Origin: Myxococcales bacterium
GTDB taxonomy: Bacteria > Myxococcota > Myxococcia > Myxococcales > Myxococcaceae
DNA: 64,000 nt
Assembly: GCA_020846875.1 (NCBI GenBank)
Contig: JADLDB010000055.1
Coordinates: forward strand, 16,511 to 80,510
Direction: 5' to 3'
A program made the translations under genes and the position numbers. A model generated the notes under the pieces. That model searched no databases. It saw only the letters and a program-made list of their open reading frames with translations, and was not told the DNA's origin. Shown here piece after piece: positions 9,496-19,154 of the stretch. How positions within the stretch are numbered: the first letter of the stretch is position 1; every line of letters starts with the position of its first letter.

Positions 9496-10217
9496 TGCGC
9501 AACGTGATGCTGATCGCCCGCCGCGAGCTGGCCGCGTACCTGCGCACCATGAGCGGCTACGTGATCATCGCGGTGATGCTCTTCATCGACGGGCTGTTGT
9601 TCAACGCCTTCGCCGTCCCCGGCACCGCCAAGAAGTCCAGCGAGGTGCTGGCCGACTTCTTCACCATGACCAGCGGCATCACCATGGTGGGCGCCGTCTT
9701 CCTCTCCATGCGCCTCATCGCAGAGGAGCGGCAGACCGGCACCATCTCGCTGCTCTACAGCTCGCCCCTGCACGACGTCGAGATCGTCCTGGGCAAGTTC
9801 CTCGCGGCCTTGGGCTTCCTCTTCGTCTTCTTCGCCTCCACCCTCTACATGCCGGCGCTGGTGGCGGCCTACGGCAAGGTGTCCCTGGGCCACGTCTTCT
9901 CCGGGTACTTCGGCCTCACCCTGGTGGGCGCGGCCAGCCTGGCCATCGGCGCCTTCGGCAGCTCGCTCACCCGCAGCCAGGTGGTGGCGGCGGTGCTGTC
10001 GGGGGTGATGTGCCTGGCGCTCACCACCTGCTGGCTGCTCACCAAGGTGACCGACCGCCCGCTCACCGAGATCGTCACCCAGTTGGCCTGGTGGGGCCAC
10101 TTCGACGCGTTCCGCACCGGGCTGGTGCACGTCAAGCACGTGACGTACTTCGCGCTGGTCACCTTCCTGGCGCTCTTCGCCGCCACGCGCGTGCTGGAAG
10201 CGCGGAGGTGGAGGTAG
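9492..10217 (+). CDS. gldF: ABC-2 type permease, GldF-like
   Basis: 241 residues with six predicted membrane helices, beginning MRNVMLIARRELAAYLRT and including an AVMLFIDGLLFNAF helix, a MRLIAEERQTGTISLLYSSP loop and a C-terminal YFALVTFLALFAATRV helix. The ERQTGT coupling-loop motif is typical of ABC-2 permeases such as GldF and NosY. It overlaps the ATPase gene by 4 bp and the GldG-like gene follows after 3 bp, so it must be the membrane partner of this ATPase. The exported substrate is unknown. Confidence 0.87.
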
Positions 10218-10220
10218 GCC

Positions 10221-12059
10221 ATGACGCTCTCCATTCTCCTCGGTGTGGGCCTGGTGCTGGCGTGGGTCGGCGAGCGGATCGTCGAGAACCCCACCGCCCG
10301 CGGCGCGTTGACCGGCCTGGGCGTGCTGCTGGTGGCCGTGTCCTTCGTGCTGCGCCTGGTGAAGAGCCGCCAGGGGGAAGCCGACGCGCGCCGCATCCAC
10401 CGCTGGCTGGCCAGCTTCTCCGGCCTGTCCCTGGGGGCGCTGGTGCTGTACGCGGCGCAGTCCGATCTCTACACCCGCGCCTTCGGGGCCTCGCTGGAGT
10501 CGTCGAGCCCGACGCTGGCCGGGCTGCTGGCCGCGCTGTGGCCGGCGCTCCTCGTCACCGCGCTCGCGCCCACGCTGCTGATGGAGCTGTCCTTCGCCTC
10601 CATGGTGCTCGCCCCCAGGCTGGAGGCGGGCCGCGTGCAGGAGGCGATGTTCTCGGGCCTGGCGCTCTCCTTCGTCCTCACCTTCGCCTTCTCGGCGCAG
10701 TACGTGGCCAGCGAGCGCGACAGCAAAGCCGACCTGTCCTACTTCCGCGTGGCGCGGGCAGGCGAGGCGACGAAGAAGCTGGTCGCCTCCATGGACGAGC
10801 CGCTGGAGGCGTACCTCTTCTTCCCGCCGGGCAGCGACAGCGCCGAGGCCGTGAAGGGCTACTTCGAGGAGCTCCAGGTCGCCTCACCGCTGCTCAAGGT
10901 GACGACGCTGGACTACGCGCTCGAGCCCGCGAAGTCGAAGGAGCTGGGCGTCACCGGCAACGGCACGGTGGTGCTGAAGAAGGGCGCGCGGAAGGAGAGC
11001 GTCTTCATCGCCGTGGAGATCGAGAAGGCGCGCACGCAACTGCGCGGACTGGACGCAGAGATCCAGAAGCGGATCCTGCAGGTCGCCAAGTCCCGCCGCA
11101 CCGTGTACCTCACCGCCGGCCACGGAGAGCGCACGCAGGATCCGCTGGGCGGCGCCGATCAACGCGCCACCATCGAGATCCTCTACAAGACGCTGCAGGA
11201 TCAGAACTTCGACGTGCGCACCCTGTCCGCCGCCGAAGGGCTGGGCCAGGAGGTGCCAAAGGACGCCGCCGCCGTCTTCGTGCTGGGGCCCACCCAGCCC
11301 TTCACCCAGCCGGAGGCCGACGCCCTGGCCGCCTACGAGCAGCGCGGCGGGCGCCTCTTCCTCGCGCTCGATCCCGAGGCCGGCCTCACCTTCGAGGAGC
11401 TGCTCAAGCCCCTGGGCCTGTCGATGAAGGCCCAGCGGATCGCCCAGGAGCGCGGCACCGCCAACATCCGCCCGCCGCCGTCGCTGGCCGATCGCGTCAA
11501 CATCGTCACCCGCACCTTCTCTTCTCACCCCGCTGTCACCTACCTGGGGCGCGCCAACGCCGCGGTGCTCTTCGTGGGCGCCGCGCCGCTGGAGGAGCTG
11601 GGCCAGCACCCGGCCGACCTGGTGATCGACTTCGCGGTGCGCTCCATCCCCGACGCGTGGAACGACGCCAACAACAACTTCGAGTTCGATCAAGCCTCCG
11701 GCGAGACGAAGAAGGCTCACGGCCTGGTGGCCGCCGTCACCCGCCGCGCGAAGTCCAACAAGGCGGAGGAGGAGCTGAGGGCGCTGGTGCTGTCCGACTC
11801 CGACAACATCGCCGACGAGCTGTTGCCGCTGTTGCCCGGCAACCAGTACCTGGTGGTGGACGGCTTCAAGTGGCTGCTGGGCGACGAGCAGTTGGTGGGC
11901 GCCACCAACACCGAGCAGGACGTGCCCTTGACGCGCACCCGGCAGATGGACTCGGCGTGGTTCTACGGCACCACCTTCCTCGCGCCCGTCCTGGTGCTCG
12001 GCCTGGGCCTCGTCGCGCGACGCCGCATGAAGAAGCCGTCGAAGGAGGCGAAGTCGTGA
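10221..12059 (+). CDS. gldG: GldG-like ABC transporter auxiliary membrane protein
   Basis: 612 residues. The N-terminal 200 residues carry about six membrane helices (permease-like), then a large extracytoplasmic domain with the ABC_transp_aux/GldG character: VYLTAGHGER, a VFVLGPTQPFTQPEADAL segment and GGRLFLALDPEAG resemble the Rossmann-like region of GldG proteins. One C-terminal helix (FLAPVLVLGLGLVARRR) returns to the membrane, ending in a basic tail. Fusing a membrane half to the auxiliary domain is common for GldG homologues outside Bacteroidota. It is coupled by GTGA overlap to the DUF4340-like gene. Confidence 0.85.
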   Translation: MTLSILLGVGLVLAWVGERIVENPTARGALTGLGVLLVAVSFVLRLVKSRQGEADARRIHRWLASFSGLSLGALVLYAAQSDLYTRAFGASLESSSPTLAGLLAALWPALLVTALAPTLLMELSFASMVLAPRLEAGRVQEAMFSGLALSFVLTFAFSAQYVASERDSKADLSYFRVARAGEATKKLVASMDEPLEAYLFFPPGSDSAEAVKGYFEELQVASPLLKVTTLDYALEPAKSKELGVTGNGTVVLKKGARKESVFIAVEIEKARTQLRGLDAEIQKRILQVAKSRRTVYLTAGHGERTQDPLGGADQRATIEILYKTLQDQNFDVRTLSAAEGLGQEVPKDAAAVFVLGPTQPFTQPEADALAAYEQRGGRLFLALDPEAGLTFEELLKPLGLSMKAQRIAQERGTANIRPPPSLADRVNIVTRTFSSHPAVTYLGRANAAVLFVGAAPLEELGQHPADLVIDFAVRSIPDAWNDANNNFEFDQASGETKKAHGLVAAVTRRAKSNKAEEELRALVLSDSDNIADELLPLLPGNQYLVVDGFKWLLGDEQLVGATNTEQDVPLTRTRQMDSAWFYGTTFLAPVLVLGLGLVARRRMKKPSKEAKS

Positions 12060-13105
12060 AGGCCCGGAGCGTGAGCATCTACGGAGCGCTGGCGGTGGTG
12101 GGGCTCTCGGCCGCGTACCTCACCTGGCAGCGACCGAAGGAGACGGTGAAGGCGGATCAGGTCACCGTGCTGGAGGCGACGAAGCAGTCGCTGGAGCAGG
12201 TCCACTTCGACGACGGCACTCGCTTCGTCGACGTGGCCCGCCGCGCCGGAGACGGCCGGCTGTGGGTGACCCTGGGCTACCTCGAGGGCAAGCGGCCGGT
12301 GGTGGACGCAGGCCTCTCGGTGGAGGTCCTGGACGGCGGCGCCCCCGACGGCGGCGCGCTGCCCGTCACGGTGAAGACGCCCGAGCCTCCGCCCAACCGC
12401 ACCACCCGGGCCAACGAGCGCGGCGACACCCTGTGGGGCCGCTTCACCCCCTTCGTCGGCACCCGCGCGCTGGGCGTCCTGCCCGACGCCAAGCTGGACG
12501 AGCTGGGCCTGGTCAACTCCGGCCGGACGCTCGAGCTGACCATCGCGGGGGCCACCCGCCGCCTCGTGGCCTCGAAGCCGGTGTCCGGCATCATCGGCAG
12601 CTATGTGATGGACGAGAAGACGAAGGAGGTCTTCCTGCTGCCCTCGACCGTCTTCAGCGAGCTCGACCCTTCCTCCACCCTGCTCGTCGATCGCCGGCTC
12701 CACACCTTCAAGCAGAGCGAGTTCGACGCCTTCACCGTGAAGCTGGGCGCGACGTCGGGCGACTTCGTGCAGACCGGCGCCGACGTCCCCGTCACCGCGA
12801 AGGTGGCGAAGAAGGCCAGCCCCGACAAGCCCGACGAGATGGCGAAGAACTGGCACGACAAGATCTGGAACCGGCTGATCGTCACCGAGGTGCTGGGCGA
12901 GGGCGAGGTGCCGAAGGTGGGCGAGCCGAAGCCCGCCCTGCGCATCGACTACTCGCTGCGCGGCGCCGCGAAGGGCTGGCTGGAGGTGGGCACGGATCCC
13001 GCCGGGGGCACCTGGGCCCGCAGCGAGAACACCGCCACTTGGGTGTTGATCCACCAGGGCGCAGAGGAGCTGGTGCTGGAGGCGAAGAAGATCATCGCCC
13101 CGTGA
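12056..13105 (+). CDS. DUF4340-like periplasmic protein of the GldG-type exporter
   Basis: 349 residues from GTG at 12056, overlapping the GldG-like stop by 4 bp. One N-terminal membrane anchor ([16 protein letters not shown]) follows a short basic segment, and the remainder is predicted periplasmic beta-rich sequence ([20 protein letters not shown], then [11 protein letters not shown]). DUF4340 proteins are known genomic companions of GldG-type ABC systems, which fits this position. The last 14 bp overlap the 3' end of the histidine kinase gene on the other strand, a tail-to-tail arrangement with no room for an intergenic terminator. Function is unknown beyond the association with the exporter. 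Confidence 0.78.
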   Translation: MKARSVSIYGALAVVGLSAAYLTWQRPKETVKADQVTVLEATKQSLEQVHFDDGTRFVDVARRAGDGRLWVTLGYLEGKRPVVDAGLSVEVLDGGAPDGGALPVTVKTPEPPPNRTTRANERGDTLWGRFTPFVGTRALGVLPDAKLDELGLVNSGRTLELTIAGATRRLVASKPVSGIIGSYVMDEKTKEVFLLPSTVFSELDPSSTLLVDRRLHTFKQSEFDAFTVKLGATSGDFVQTGADVPVTAKVAKKASPDKPDEMAKNWHDKIWNRLIVTEVLGEGEVPKVGEPKPALRIDYSLRGAAKGWLEVGTDPAGGTWARSENTATWVLIHQGAEELVLEAKKIIAP

Positions 13106-14912
13106 GGCCGCCGCCCGCCTTCGCCAGCAATATTTCTCTCGACGGCGTGGCCCTGGGGATCCGGATCACGAAGGTGGCGCCCTTCCCCGGCTCGCTGTCC
13201 AGGCGGATGTTCCCGCGGTGCCCTTCGATGATGCTGCGGCTGACGGACAGCCCCAGGCCCGTGCCCTGGCCGCGCCGCTTGGTGGTGAAGAAGGGCTTGA
13301 AGAGCTGCCCTCGCACGTCCTCGGGGATGCCCGGCCCCGAGTCCGCCACGCGGATCTCCACCGAGCCGTTCTCTAAAGCGGTGGTCGTCACCTTGAGCTG
13401 CTTGGTGGGCGAGTTCTCCATCGCCTGACCGGCGTTGAGCATCAGGTTGAGCAACACCTGGCGCAGTTGGTTGGAGTTGCCCTTGATGGGCGGCAGCTCC
13501 TCGGCCAGCGCCGACTCCACCTTCACGCCCTGCATCTGCAGTTGGTGGCGGCACAGCTGCAGCGAACCGTTCACCACCTCGTTGACGCCGAGCAGCTCCA
13601 GCTCCATCTCCGGCGGGCGGCTGAACTCGAGCAGGCTCTGGAGGATCTTGTTGGCGCGGAAGGCGTCCTGCTCGATCAGCTTGAAGTACTCGTGCAGCTC
13701 GGCCAGGTCCTTCGACTCCAGGCCCAGCTGGGAGAAGCCGACGATCCCCACCATCGGGTTCTTCACCTCGTGCGCCACGCTGGCGGCCAGTTCGCCCACC
13801 GCAGACAGCTTCTCGGACTGCACCAGTTGGCTGTGCGTGCGCTGGATCTCATCGGCGCGCCGCACCAACTCCTGGCTCATGTTGTTGAAGGCCTGGCCTA
13901 CGGCGCGGATCTCCGCCGGGCCGTCCACCGCCACCGCCACGCCGTACTCACCGGCGGACACCACCGCCATCTGCTTCTGCAGCTTGAGCAGCGGGCGGGT
14001 GAGCCTGCGGCCCATCGCCACCGCCAGCGCCAGGGCGATGCCCACCACCCCCACCGCGAAGAGCAGCGAGCGCCGCGTCAGCTCCCGCGTCGCCTTGAAG
14101 ACCTCGTCGCGGGGCACCTCCACCACCACCGCGCCGCCACCCGCCTCCACCCGCGCCCACGCCGCCAGCCGCTCCTGGCCGTCGCTGGCGTACTCCTCCG
14201 CGCCGCGCGACCCCTTCCCGCCCAGCGCGTTCTTCACCACCGGCAGCGCCGAGAGGTCCTCGTGGTTGATCACCCGCGCGGCGTCGGGGTGCGCCAGCAC
14301 CCGCCCCAGGGCGTCCACCAGAAACACCCGGTACACCTGGCTGGTCGACACCGTGGACAGCAGCCACTCGGGGCGCAGGTCGGCGATCACCACCGCCTTG
14401 CCGTCGGCGGTCGCGGTGGACAGGCGGACCAGGGCGAGATCGGGCGCGAGGCTGGCGTTCTGCAGCACCACTCCCGCCTGGGCCACCGCGTCCAACGGAG
14501 GAGGCGCCCGCTTGCGCGCCTCCGTCAAGTCATCGGCCGTCAGGTTGAGCGCCGCCAGCCGCGCTTGATCGACGAAGAGGAAGGTGCGCTCGTAGCCACC
14601 CTCACCCCGGCGGAACACCTCCAGCGACAACACCGCCTCGTCGGCGGTGAAGAGCGAGCGCGCCCGCTTCTCCGCCTCGCCGGGCGTCGCCTCGTATTCC
14701 TGGCCGAAGTAGCGCAGCTTGTCGGCGATGCCCTGCACCGTGCGGCTGATCTGCTCGGCCACGGTGCCGGCCACCAGGGCGTTGACGTCGTAGACGCTCG
14801 CCTCCTTGTCGGAGGTGACGATCCGCGTGGCCAGGGCCAGGTACACGCCCATCGCCGCCAACAGGACGAGGCCGACCAGCGCCACCACCTGTGCCCGAAT
14901 GCTCCAGCGCAC
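13092..14912 (-). CDS. Membrane sensor histidine kinase (Cache-like sensor, HAMP, HisKA, HATPase)
   Basis: 606 residues from GTG at 14912 (VRWSIRAQ); longer readings run through the upstream gene. First helix about 8-28; an extracytoplasmic sensor about 30-310 with a Cache-like end ([17 protein letters not shown]); second helix about 315-335; HAMP region [10 protein letters not shown]; a coiled segment; then HisKA with phospho-acceptor His in [10 protein letters not shown]. The ATPase domain shows the N box ([10 protein letters not shown]), G1 ([10 protein letters not shown]), F box (FKPFFTTK) and G2 (GTGLGLSVS). There is no attached receiver, so it should phosphorylate the two stand-alone receivers at the head of the same operon. 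It starts 2 bp after the FN3 gene stop. Confidence 0.93.
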   Translation of the reverse strand: MRWSIRAQVVALVGLVLLAAMGVYLALATRIVTSDKEASVYDVNALVAGTVAEQISRTVQGIADKLRYFGQEYEATPGEAEKRARSLFTADEAVLSLEVFRRGEGGYERTFLFVDQARLAALNLTADDLTEARKRAPPPLDAVAQAGVVLQNASLAPDLALVRLSTATADGKAVVIADLRPEWLLSTVSTSQVYRVFLVDALGRVLAHPDAARVINHEDLSALPVVKNALGGKGSRGAEEYASDGQERLAAWARVEAGGGAVVVEVPRDEVFKATRELTRRSLLFAVGVVGIALALAVAMGRRLTRPLLKLQKQMAVVSAGEYGVAVAVDGPAEIRAVGQAFNNMSQELVRRADEIQRTHSQLVQSEKLSAVGELAASVAHEVKNPMVGIVGFSQLGLESKDLAELHEYFKLIEQDAFRANKILQSLLEFSRPPEMELELLGVNEVVNGSLQLCRHQLQMQGVKVESALAEELPPIKGNSNQLRQVLLNLMLNAGQAMENSPTKQLKVTTTALENGSVEIRVADSGPGIPEDVRGQLFKPFFTTKRRGQGTGLGLSVSRSIIEGHRGNIRLDSEPGKGATFVIRIPRATPSREILLAKAGGGLTGR

Positions 14913-14914
14913 CG

Positions 14915-17014
14915 CTAGCGCCCTCCCAGCAGGTCGACAGCGTAGCCCACGCGAATTCCGACGCCCCCTGCATTCAGCCGGAAGGTGGCCGTCTCGAAGC
15001 GCGCCCAGGCGTAGCCCAGCTCCACCTCCACCCGGCCCGGCCCCAGCCGGCGCCCCACGCCCGCCACCAGCTCCAGCCCCGGCGCCGCCGCGGTGCTGCG
15101 CGCCCCGTCCACCACGAAGGTGCCCAACTGCAGGCCCGGCCCCAGCGCGCCCCGCAGCACGTACGCGCCCACCGGCTGGTGCCAGCCCACCATCAGCGCG
15201 AGCGGAAACAGCCACCCGCTGCCCGCCACCGTCAGCGGGCCCACCGGCACCTGCGAGGAGGTGGCGTAGAAGCCGCCGCGCAGCTCCAGGGCAAGCCGCC
15301 GCTTCAGCACCGGCAGCTTCCAGGCGACGGACACCACGCCCGTCGGGGAGGCCACCGCCCCGCCGCTGAAGAGCCCTCCGGCGAAGGCCCCGACGACGAG
15401 CGGCGCCGGCTGAGGAGGCCGCAGGGGCCACTCGGCGCGAAAGGCATGCTCCTCCAGCGACAGCGTGTCGTCTCCTTCCGCGGGGGGCGTCCACTGCGCC
15501 ACCCACTGGCCGCTGCGCGCCTCCACCGGCCCTAGCTGGCCGGACGAGACGCGCAGCTTCGGCTCGGCGCGCTCGATGAGGTGGCCTGCGGAGTCGCGCA
15601 GCGTGACACGCACCTCGAGCCCCACCAGGGACAGGTCGGCGCGGGCCACCTCCGGCAGCCCCACGTGGAAGTGCCGCGGCGCGCTCCACGGCGACACGCC
15701 GTCCCCGCCCAGCGCCCGCAGCTTCACCTGGTGGGCACCCTCCGCCAGGGCCTCCGGCCTGAAGGGCGGGCTTCCCACTTCCGTCACCTTCGCCTCGTCG
15801 ACCTGCACCTCGTAGCGGAGCGCGCCCGGGACGGCGCCCCAGGACAGCTCGACGTCCACCGCGCCCTCGAAGACCTGCCCTTCACGCGGCGCCTCGAGGA
15901 CGGGCGCGGGGAGGACGACGGGCAGTCCCCGCTCGAAGGGCCGGGGCGCGCTGGCCGCCGAGGTGTGTCCCTGGGCGTCCTTCGCCGTCACCTGCCAGGT
16001 GTAGCGGCCGGGCGAGAGTTCCGGCGTGCGCCAGGTCGTCACCCCGACGACGGCGGACGAGCGCGGCGTGCCCGTCCCTTCCCCAGAGGACAGCTCGACC
16101 CGGTACGCCGTCGCGGAGGGCACCGGGGACCAGGACAAGTCCGCCACGCGCCCGGACCACGACTCCCCTCTCGCCTGCGGCGTGGCGAGGCGAACGCGGA
16201 ACGTCTGCTCCGCGCTGAACTCACCGGTGCGGCCAGCGCCGTCCACCGCCGCCACCTTCCACCGGTACTCGCCGGCGGTGCCCGTCTTGAAGGCCAGCGT
16301 GGGCTGCGTGGAGGGAATGGAGACGCGCTCCTTCCCGTCGTGCGTCGCCTCCACCACCCAGCGCGCCGCGCAGGCCACCTGCCCCCAGCCCAGCGTCACC
16401 TGCTGCGTCCCCAGCACCACGTCGCCCACCGGCCTTGGCTTCGGCGCCGCCAGGCGGACCTGCACGCTGCGCGCGGGGCCCGGCCCGGCCGCCCGCCCCT
16501 TCACGTCCACCGCCTTCGCGCGCCACCACCAGGTGCCGGGGGACAGGTCGCTCACCGTGAAGGCCGGCGTGGCCCCGCTGAGCACCCGCGGCCGCGCGAA
16601 GTCCTGCGTCGCCGAGAGCTCCAGCACGTACTCCTTCACCAGCGCGTTGGCGCCGAGCTCGAAGGTCACCGCCCCGCCGCACGTCACCACCGCGCCTTCG
16701 TCCGGCTGGAGCAGCGCGGGCACCGCCGAGTCCACGGCGATCGCCTGGGCCGGGCTCCACTCGCTGGGGCGGCCTTCCGCGTCGAAGCTGCGCACCCGGT
16801 ACCAGTGCGTAGCAGCCGGCAGCTCCTCCCACCGGTAGCCGGGCGTCTTCGTCTGCGTCTGCAGCACCACCTCGACAAAGGACGGATCCTTCGCGATCTG
16901 CAGCTCGTAGGCCTTCGCGCCGGGCACCTCCTTCCAGCGCAGGACGATCCGCGCGGACTGGGCCCACGCCGCCACGGACAGCGCCACCACCAGCCACGGG
17001 GCCGCCGCCCTCAG
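14915..17014 (-). CDS. Secreted FN3-repeat protein with C-terminal outer-membrane-barrel-like domain
   Basis: About 699 residues. The first canonical start in frame is GTG at 16990, but it would leave an uncharged 11-residue signal. CTG at 17014 gives RAAAPWLVVALSVAAWAQ, a normal signal peptide with AWA before the cut, overlaps the upstream stop as CTGA, and is preceded by GAGGTG at 17025-17020; I therefore prefer 17014. The mature protein has at least four FN3/Ig-like units marked by repeated W-A/G-V-P-G-A...Y.(V/L)(E/Q) and T(W)WRAKAVD-like motifs (to about residue 480). A final region of about 180 residues is rich in alternating strands (GAYVLRGALGPGLQLG, GIRVGYAVDLLGGR) and could be a small barrel. 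It lies between FecR and kinase genes, suggesting an envelope ligand-binding role. Confidence 0.8.
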   Translation of the reverse strand: MRAAAPWLVVALSVAAWAQSARIVLRWKEVPGAKAYELQIAKDPSFVEVVLQTQTKTPGYRWEELPAATHWYRVRSFDAEGRPSEWSPAQAIAVDSAVPALLQPDEGAVVTCGGAVTFELGANALVKEYVLELSATQDFARPRVLSGATPAFTVSDLSPGTWWWRAKAVDVKGRAAGPGPARSVQVRLAAPKPRPVGDVVLGTQQVTLGWGQVACAARWVVEATHDGKERVSIPSTQPTLAFKTGTAGEYRWKVAAVDGAGRTGEFSAEQTFRVRLATPQARGESWSGRVADLSWSPVPSATAYRVELSSGEGTGTPRSSAVVGVTTWRTPELSPGRYTWQVTAKDAQGHTSAASAPRPFERGLPVVLPAPVLEAPREGQVFEGAVDVELSWGAVPGALRYEVQVDEAKVTEVGSPPFRPEALAEGAHQVKLRALGGDGVSPWSAPRHFHVGLPEVARADLSLVGLEVRVTLRDSAGHLIERAEPKLRVSSGQLGPVEARSGQWVAQWTPPAEGDDTLSLEEHAFRAEWPLRPPQPAPLVVGAFAGGLFSGGAVASPTGVVSVAWKLPVLKRRLALELRGGFYATSSQVPVGPLTVAGSGWLFPLALMVGWHQPVGAYVLRGALGPGLQLGTFVVDGARSTAAAPGLELVAGVGRRLGPGRVEVELGYAWARFETATFRLNAGGVGIRVGYAVDLLGGR

Positions 17015-18231
17015 GGAGTCACCTCGATCTGCGGGGTGAGCAGCTCGGGCGCCGCGGGGATGCCCTTGTGGATGAGGCGGAACTTCGAGGGCTCCGAGGG
17101 CCTCCCGGGCTCACCGTCGTCGCGCTCGGCGCGCACGCGCCAGTACCAGGAGCCCTCTTCCAAAGACACCGTGAGCCGGGCGGAGCTGCCCTTCACCACC
17201 TCGGCCTGGGTGATGGGCTCGAACCCCCGCGAGGGCGACAGCTCCACCAGGAAGCGCGTCACCCCCGGCAGCGGGGTCCACGAGAAGGCCAGCTGCGTCC
17301 CCTTCGGAGCCAGCACCACCTCACCTGCCCGGGGGAACATGGTGGAAGGGGCGACGTCTTCCACGAGGCTGAAGCGCCGGGCCTCGGAAACCGCGTTGCC
17401 GCGCTCGTCGACGACGCGCCACCAACTGATGCCGGGCCGGGGGCCTCGCAGCACGAAGCGCCCTTCGGCGGCGGGCTCGTCCACCTCCACGAAGGCGAAG
17501 AGGCGATCGCGCGCCACCTGCAGCCGCGCGCCTTCGGGCACGCTGCCCTGCCACGCCAGGGTGAGCTCCTCCGGGCTGCCCTGGAAGAAGTGCCTGAAGC
17601 GCGCCTCTGGGGAGGTGAGCGACACCGGCCACGCCGCCAGGGCGCGCGAGCCTTCCTGGCCCGCCGACGCGCGCTGCCCCGACGCCACCTTCACCTCGGC
17701 GCCCTGCTGGGAGGTCACCTTCGCCTGCCCCTGCCTCACCGCCACCTCGAGCTCGGAGCCGGTCAGCTCGACGCGGGCTTCGCTGGAGGGATCGAGCCGC
17801 GCCTCGCCCACCGGGGTGGACAAGAGGAGCCCCGCGTCGCCCGCGCGCCCGGACAGCGATCCCTGGCGCAGCGTCACCGCCCGCCGGCCGCCGCGGGGAG
17901 GCTCCACCACCACCAGCGAGCGCTCGTCCAGCGCCAGCTCCGTCCCGTCGACGAAGCGCAGGGTGGCCTCCGCCCCGGGCGGCACGAAGACGGCGTCACC
18001 GTCGTGCACGTCCATGCCGTCAGACAGGCCACGCCACAGCAGCGTGGCGCCCGGGCGCAGCTTGCTGCCGCCGGCGGCGGACGCGACGTGGGCCACGGTG
18101 GGGCTCTGCGTGGAAGGCTCGTCCCCGGTGGAGGTGAGCGCCAGCCCCAGAGTCACCGCGGCCACCAGCAACCCGCCCACGGCCAGCGCCACGTCCTTCG
18201 TCAGCGCGGCCTCGGCGACGGCGCTGGCCAT
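17011..18231 (-). CDS. FecR-domain membrane protein with FN3-like C-terminus
   Basis: 406 residues. One membrane helix near the N-terminus (ALAVGGLLVAAVTLGLALT, about 16-34) with a short cytoplasmic start. Residues about 60-200 match the FecR pattern: LRFVDGTELALDERSLVVV, then VTLRQGSLSGRAGDAGLLLSTPVG and VAVRQGQAKVTSQQG, the usual strand-turn-strand repeats. The C-terminal part (200-406) has two FN3/Ig-like units (ISWWRVVDERGN, GSWYWRVRAERDDG) like those in the next gene. FecR domains here lack an ECF sigma partner, so peptidoglycan or envelope sensing is a guess. Start ATG at 18231 is 2 bp from the receiver gene stop; its stop overlaps the next start. Confidence 0.85.
   Translation of the reverse strand: MASAVAEAALTKDVALAVGGLLVAAVTLGLALTSTGDEPSTQSPTVAHVASAAGGSKLRPGATLLWRGLSDGMDVHDGDAVFVPPGAEATLRFVDGTELALDERSLVVVEPPRGGRRAVTLRQGSLSGRAGDAGLLLSTPVGEARLDPSSEARVELTGSELEVAVRQGQAKVTSQQGAEVKVASGQRASAGQEGSRALAAWPVSLTSPEARFRHFFQGSPEELTLAWQGSVPEGARLQVARDRLFAFVEVDEPAAEGRFVLRGPRPGISWWRVVDERGNAVSEARRFSLVEDVAPSTMFPRAGEVVLAPKGTQLAFSWTPLPGVTRFLVELSPSRGFEPITQAEVVKGSSARLTVSLEEGSWYWRVRAERDDGEPGRPSEPSKFRLIHKGIPAAPELLTPQIEVTP
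17020..17025 (-). promoter_or_regulatory. Shine-Dalgarno supporting a CTG start
   Basis: GAGGTG read on the minus strand, five bases before CTG at 17014-17012. It lies within the last codons of the FecR gene, so the FN3 gene would be translationally coupled. It decides between the CTG start and the weaker GTG at 16990. Confidence 0.45.
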
Positions 18232-18233
18232 GG

Positions 18234-18677
18234 CTACTCCCGCCGGTTCCGGCGAAGGGGGGAAATCTCTGCCACCACCGCCGCCACCCGCTCGCGCAAT
18301 TCGGCCAGCCGGGCGGGGGAACGGGGCGCCAGCGCGGCCTGCACCGCTTCTTCCACCGCCGCGAGATCCTTGAAGGGCTTGGCCAGCACCGCGTCGGGGC
18401 GCTCGTCTCCCAGCACGAAGGGCTCGGGGTGGGCTGTCACCAACACCACCGGGAGGCCGGGGTGGAGCCGCCGCGCCTCGGCCATCACCTCGAGGCCGCC
18501 CAGCCGGGGGAGCAGCTTGTCCACCACCAGGCAGCCCACCGGGCCGGCCTTCAGCGCCTCGAGCCCTGCCTCGCCGGTGGTGGCGGTCAGCACGTCGTAG
18601 CCGGCGCGCACCAGTACCTTGCCCAGCAGGCTGCAGACCTCGGCGTCGTCGTCGACGATCAACACGCGGGTGCTCAC
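18234..18677 (-). CDS. Stand-alone response regulator receiver
   Basis: 147 residues, a single REC domain without an output domain. The acidic pocket is VDDD at 8-11, phospho-acceptor Asp53 in VVDKLLP, the conserved Thr in VTAH, and Lys in LAKPF near 109. After the receiver a short basic helix ends RRNRRE. Start GTG at 18677 overlaps the stop of the preceding receiver gene (GTGA). With no DNA-binding domain it probably works by protein contact or as a phosphate relay for the histidine kinase encoded last in this operon. Confidence 0.9.
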   Translation of the reverse strand: MSTRVLIVDDDAEVCSLLGKVLVRAGYDVLTATTGEAGLEALKAGPVGCLVVDKLLPRLGGLEVMAEARRLHPGLPVVLVTAHPEPFVLGDERPDAVLAKPFKDLAAVEEAVQAALAPRSPARLAELRERVAAVVAEISPLRRNRRE

Positions 18678-19075
18678 GGGCTCACCCCCGGCTTGCCAGC
18701 CAGCGCCGCCTCACACACCGAGAGGATGTCGTGCACCCCGAAGGGCTTGGTGACGTAGGCGTGGACGCCCAGCTCCTGCGCGTGGCTCTTCGTCTCGGCG
18801 GTGGGGAAGCCGGTCATCAGCACCACCTGCAGCCCGGGGTTCGACTCGCGCGCGCGGCGCAGCAGCTCCAGCCCGTCGACGTCCGGCAGGTTCTTGTCGG
18901 TGAGGAGCAGATCGATGCCACCGGTGGCCAGCGCCGCGAGCCCGTCGGCGGCGTTGTCGGTGAGCTGGACCTGGTGCCCGGCGCGGGTCAGCACGCGCTC
19001 CAGCAGCAGGCGCGCCGAGCGATCGTCGTCGATGACGAGGATCCGCCCCTTCCGGCTGGTAGAGACCTCGGCCAT
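18674..19075 (-). CDS. Stand-alone response regulator receiver, first gene of the operon
   Basis: 133 residues from ATG at 19075; a longer reading upstream lacks a natural start. REC motifs: VIDDDRS at 14-20, phospho-acceptor Asp60 in LLTDKNLPD, Thr in LMTGFP and Lys in VTKPFG. The sequence after the acceptor (KNLPDVDGLELL) is the usual REC loop. No output domain. It heads the five-gene minus-strand operon and is divergent from the DNA glycosylase gene at 19155; the 79-bp gap should contain both promoters. It is similar in layout to the second receiver, and the two may form a relay pair or compete for the kinase. Confidence 0.9.
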   Translation of the reverse strand: MAEVSTSRKGRILVIDDDRSARLLLERVLTRAGHQVQLTDNAADGLAALATGGIDLLLTDKNLPDVDGLELLRRARESNPGLQVVLMTGFPTAETKSHAQELGVHAYVTKPFGVHDILSVCEAALAGKPGVSP

Positions 19076-19154
19076 GGTCGCGGCCGGAGCATAGACGAGG
19101 GCTCCCTTTGGCGCTCGGGTCGTCAGACCACCGCTGCTACAGTCCAAAGGCGCC

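Noticed and set aside
18836..18850. GGTTCGACTC, like a tRNA T-arm
   Set aside because: No matching acceptor, D or anticodon arms; the sequence lies inside the receiver gene.
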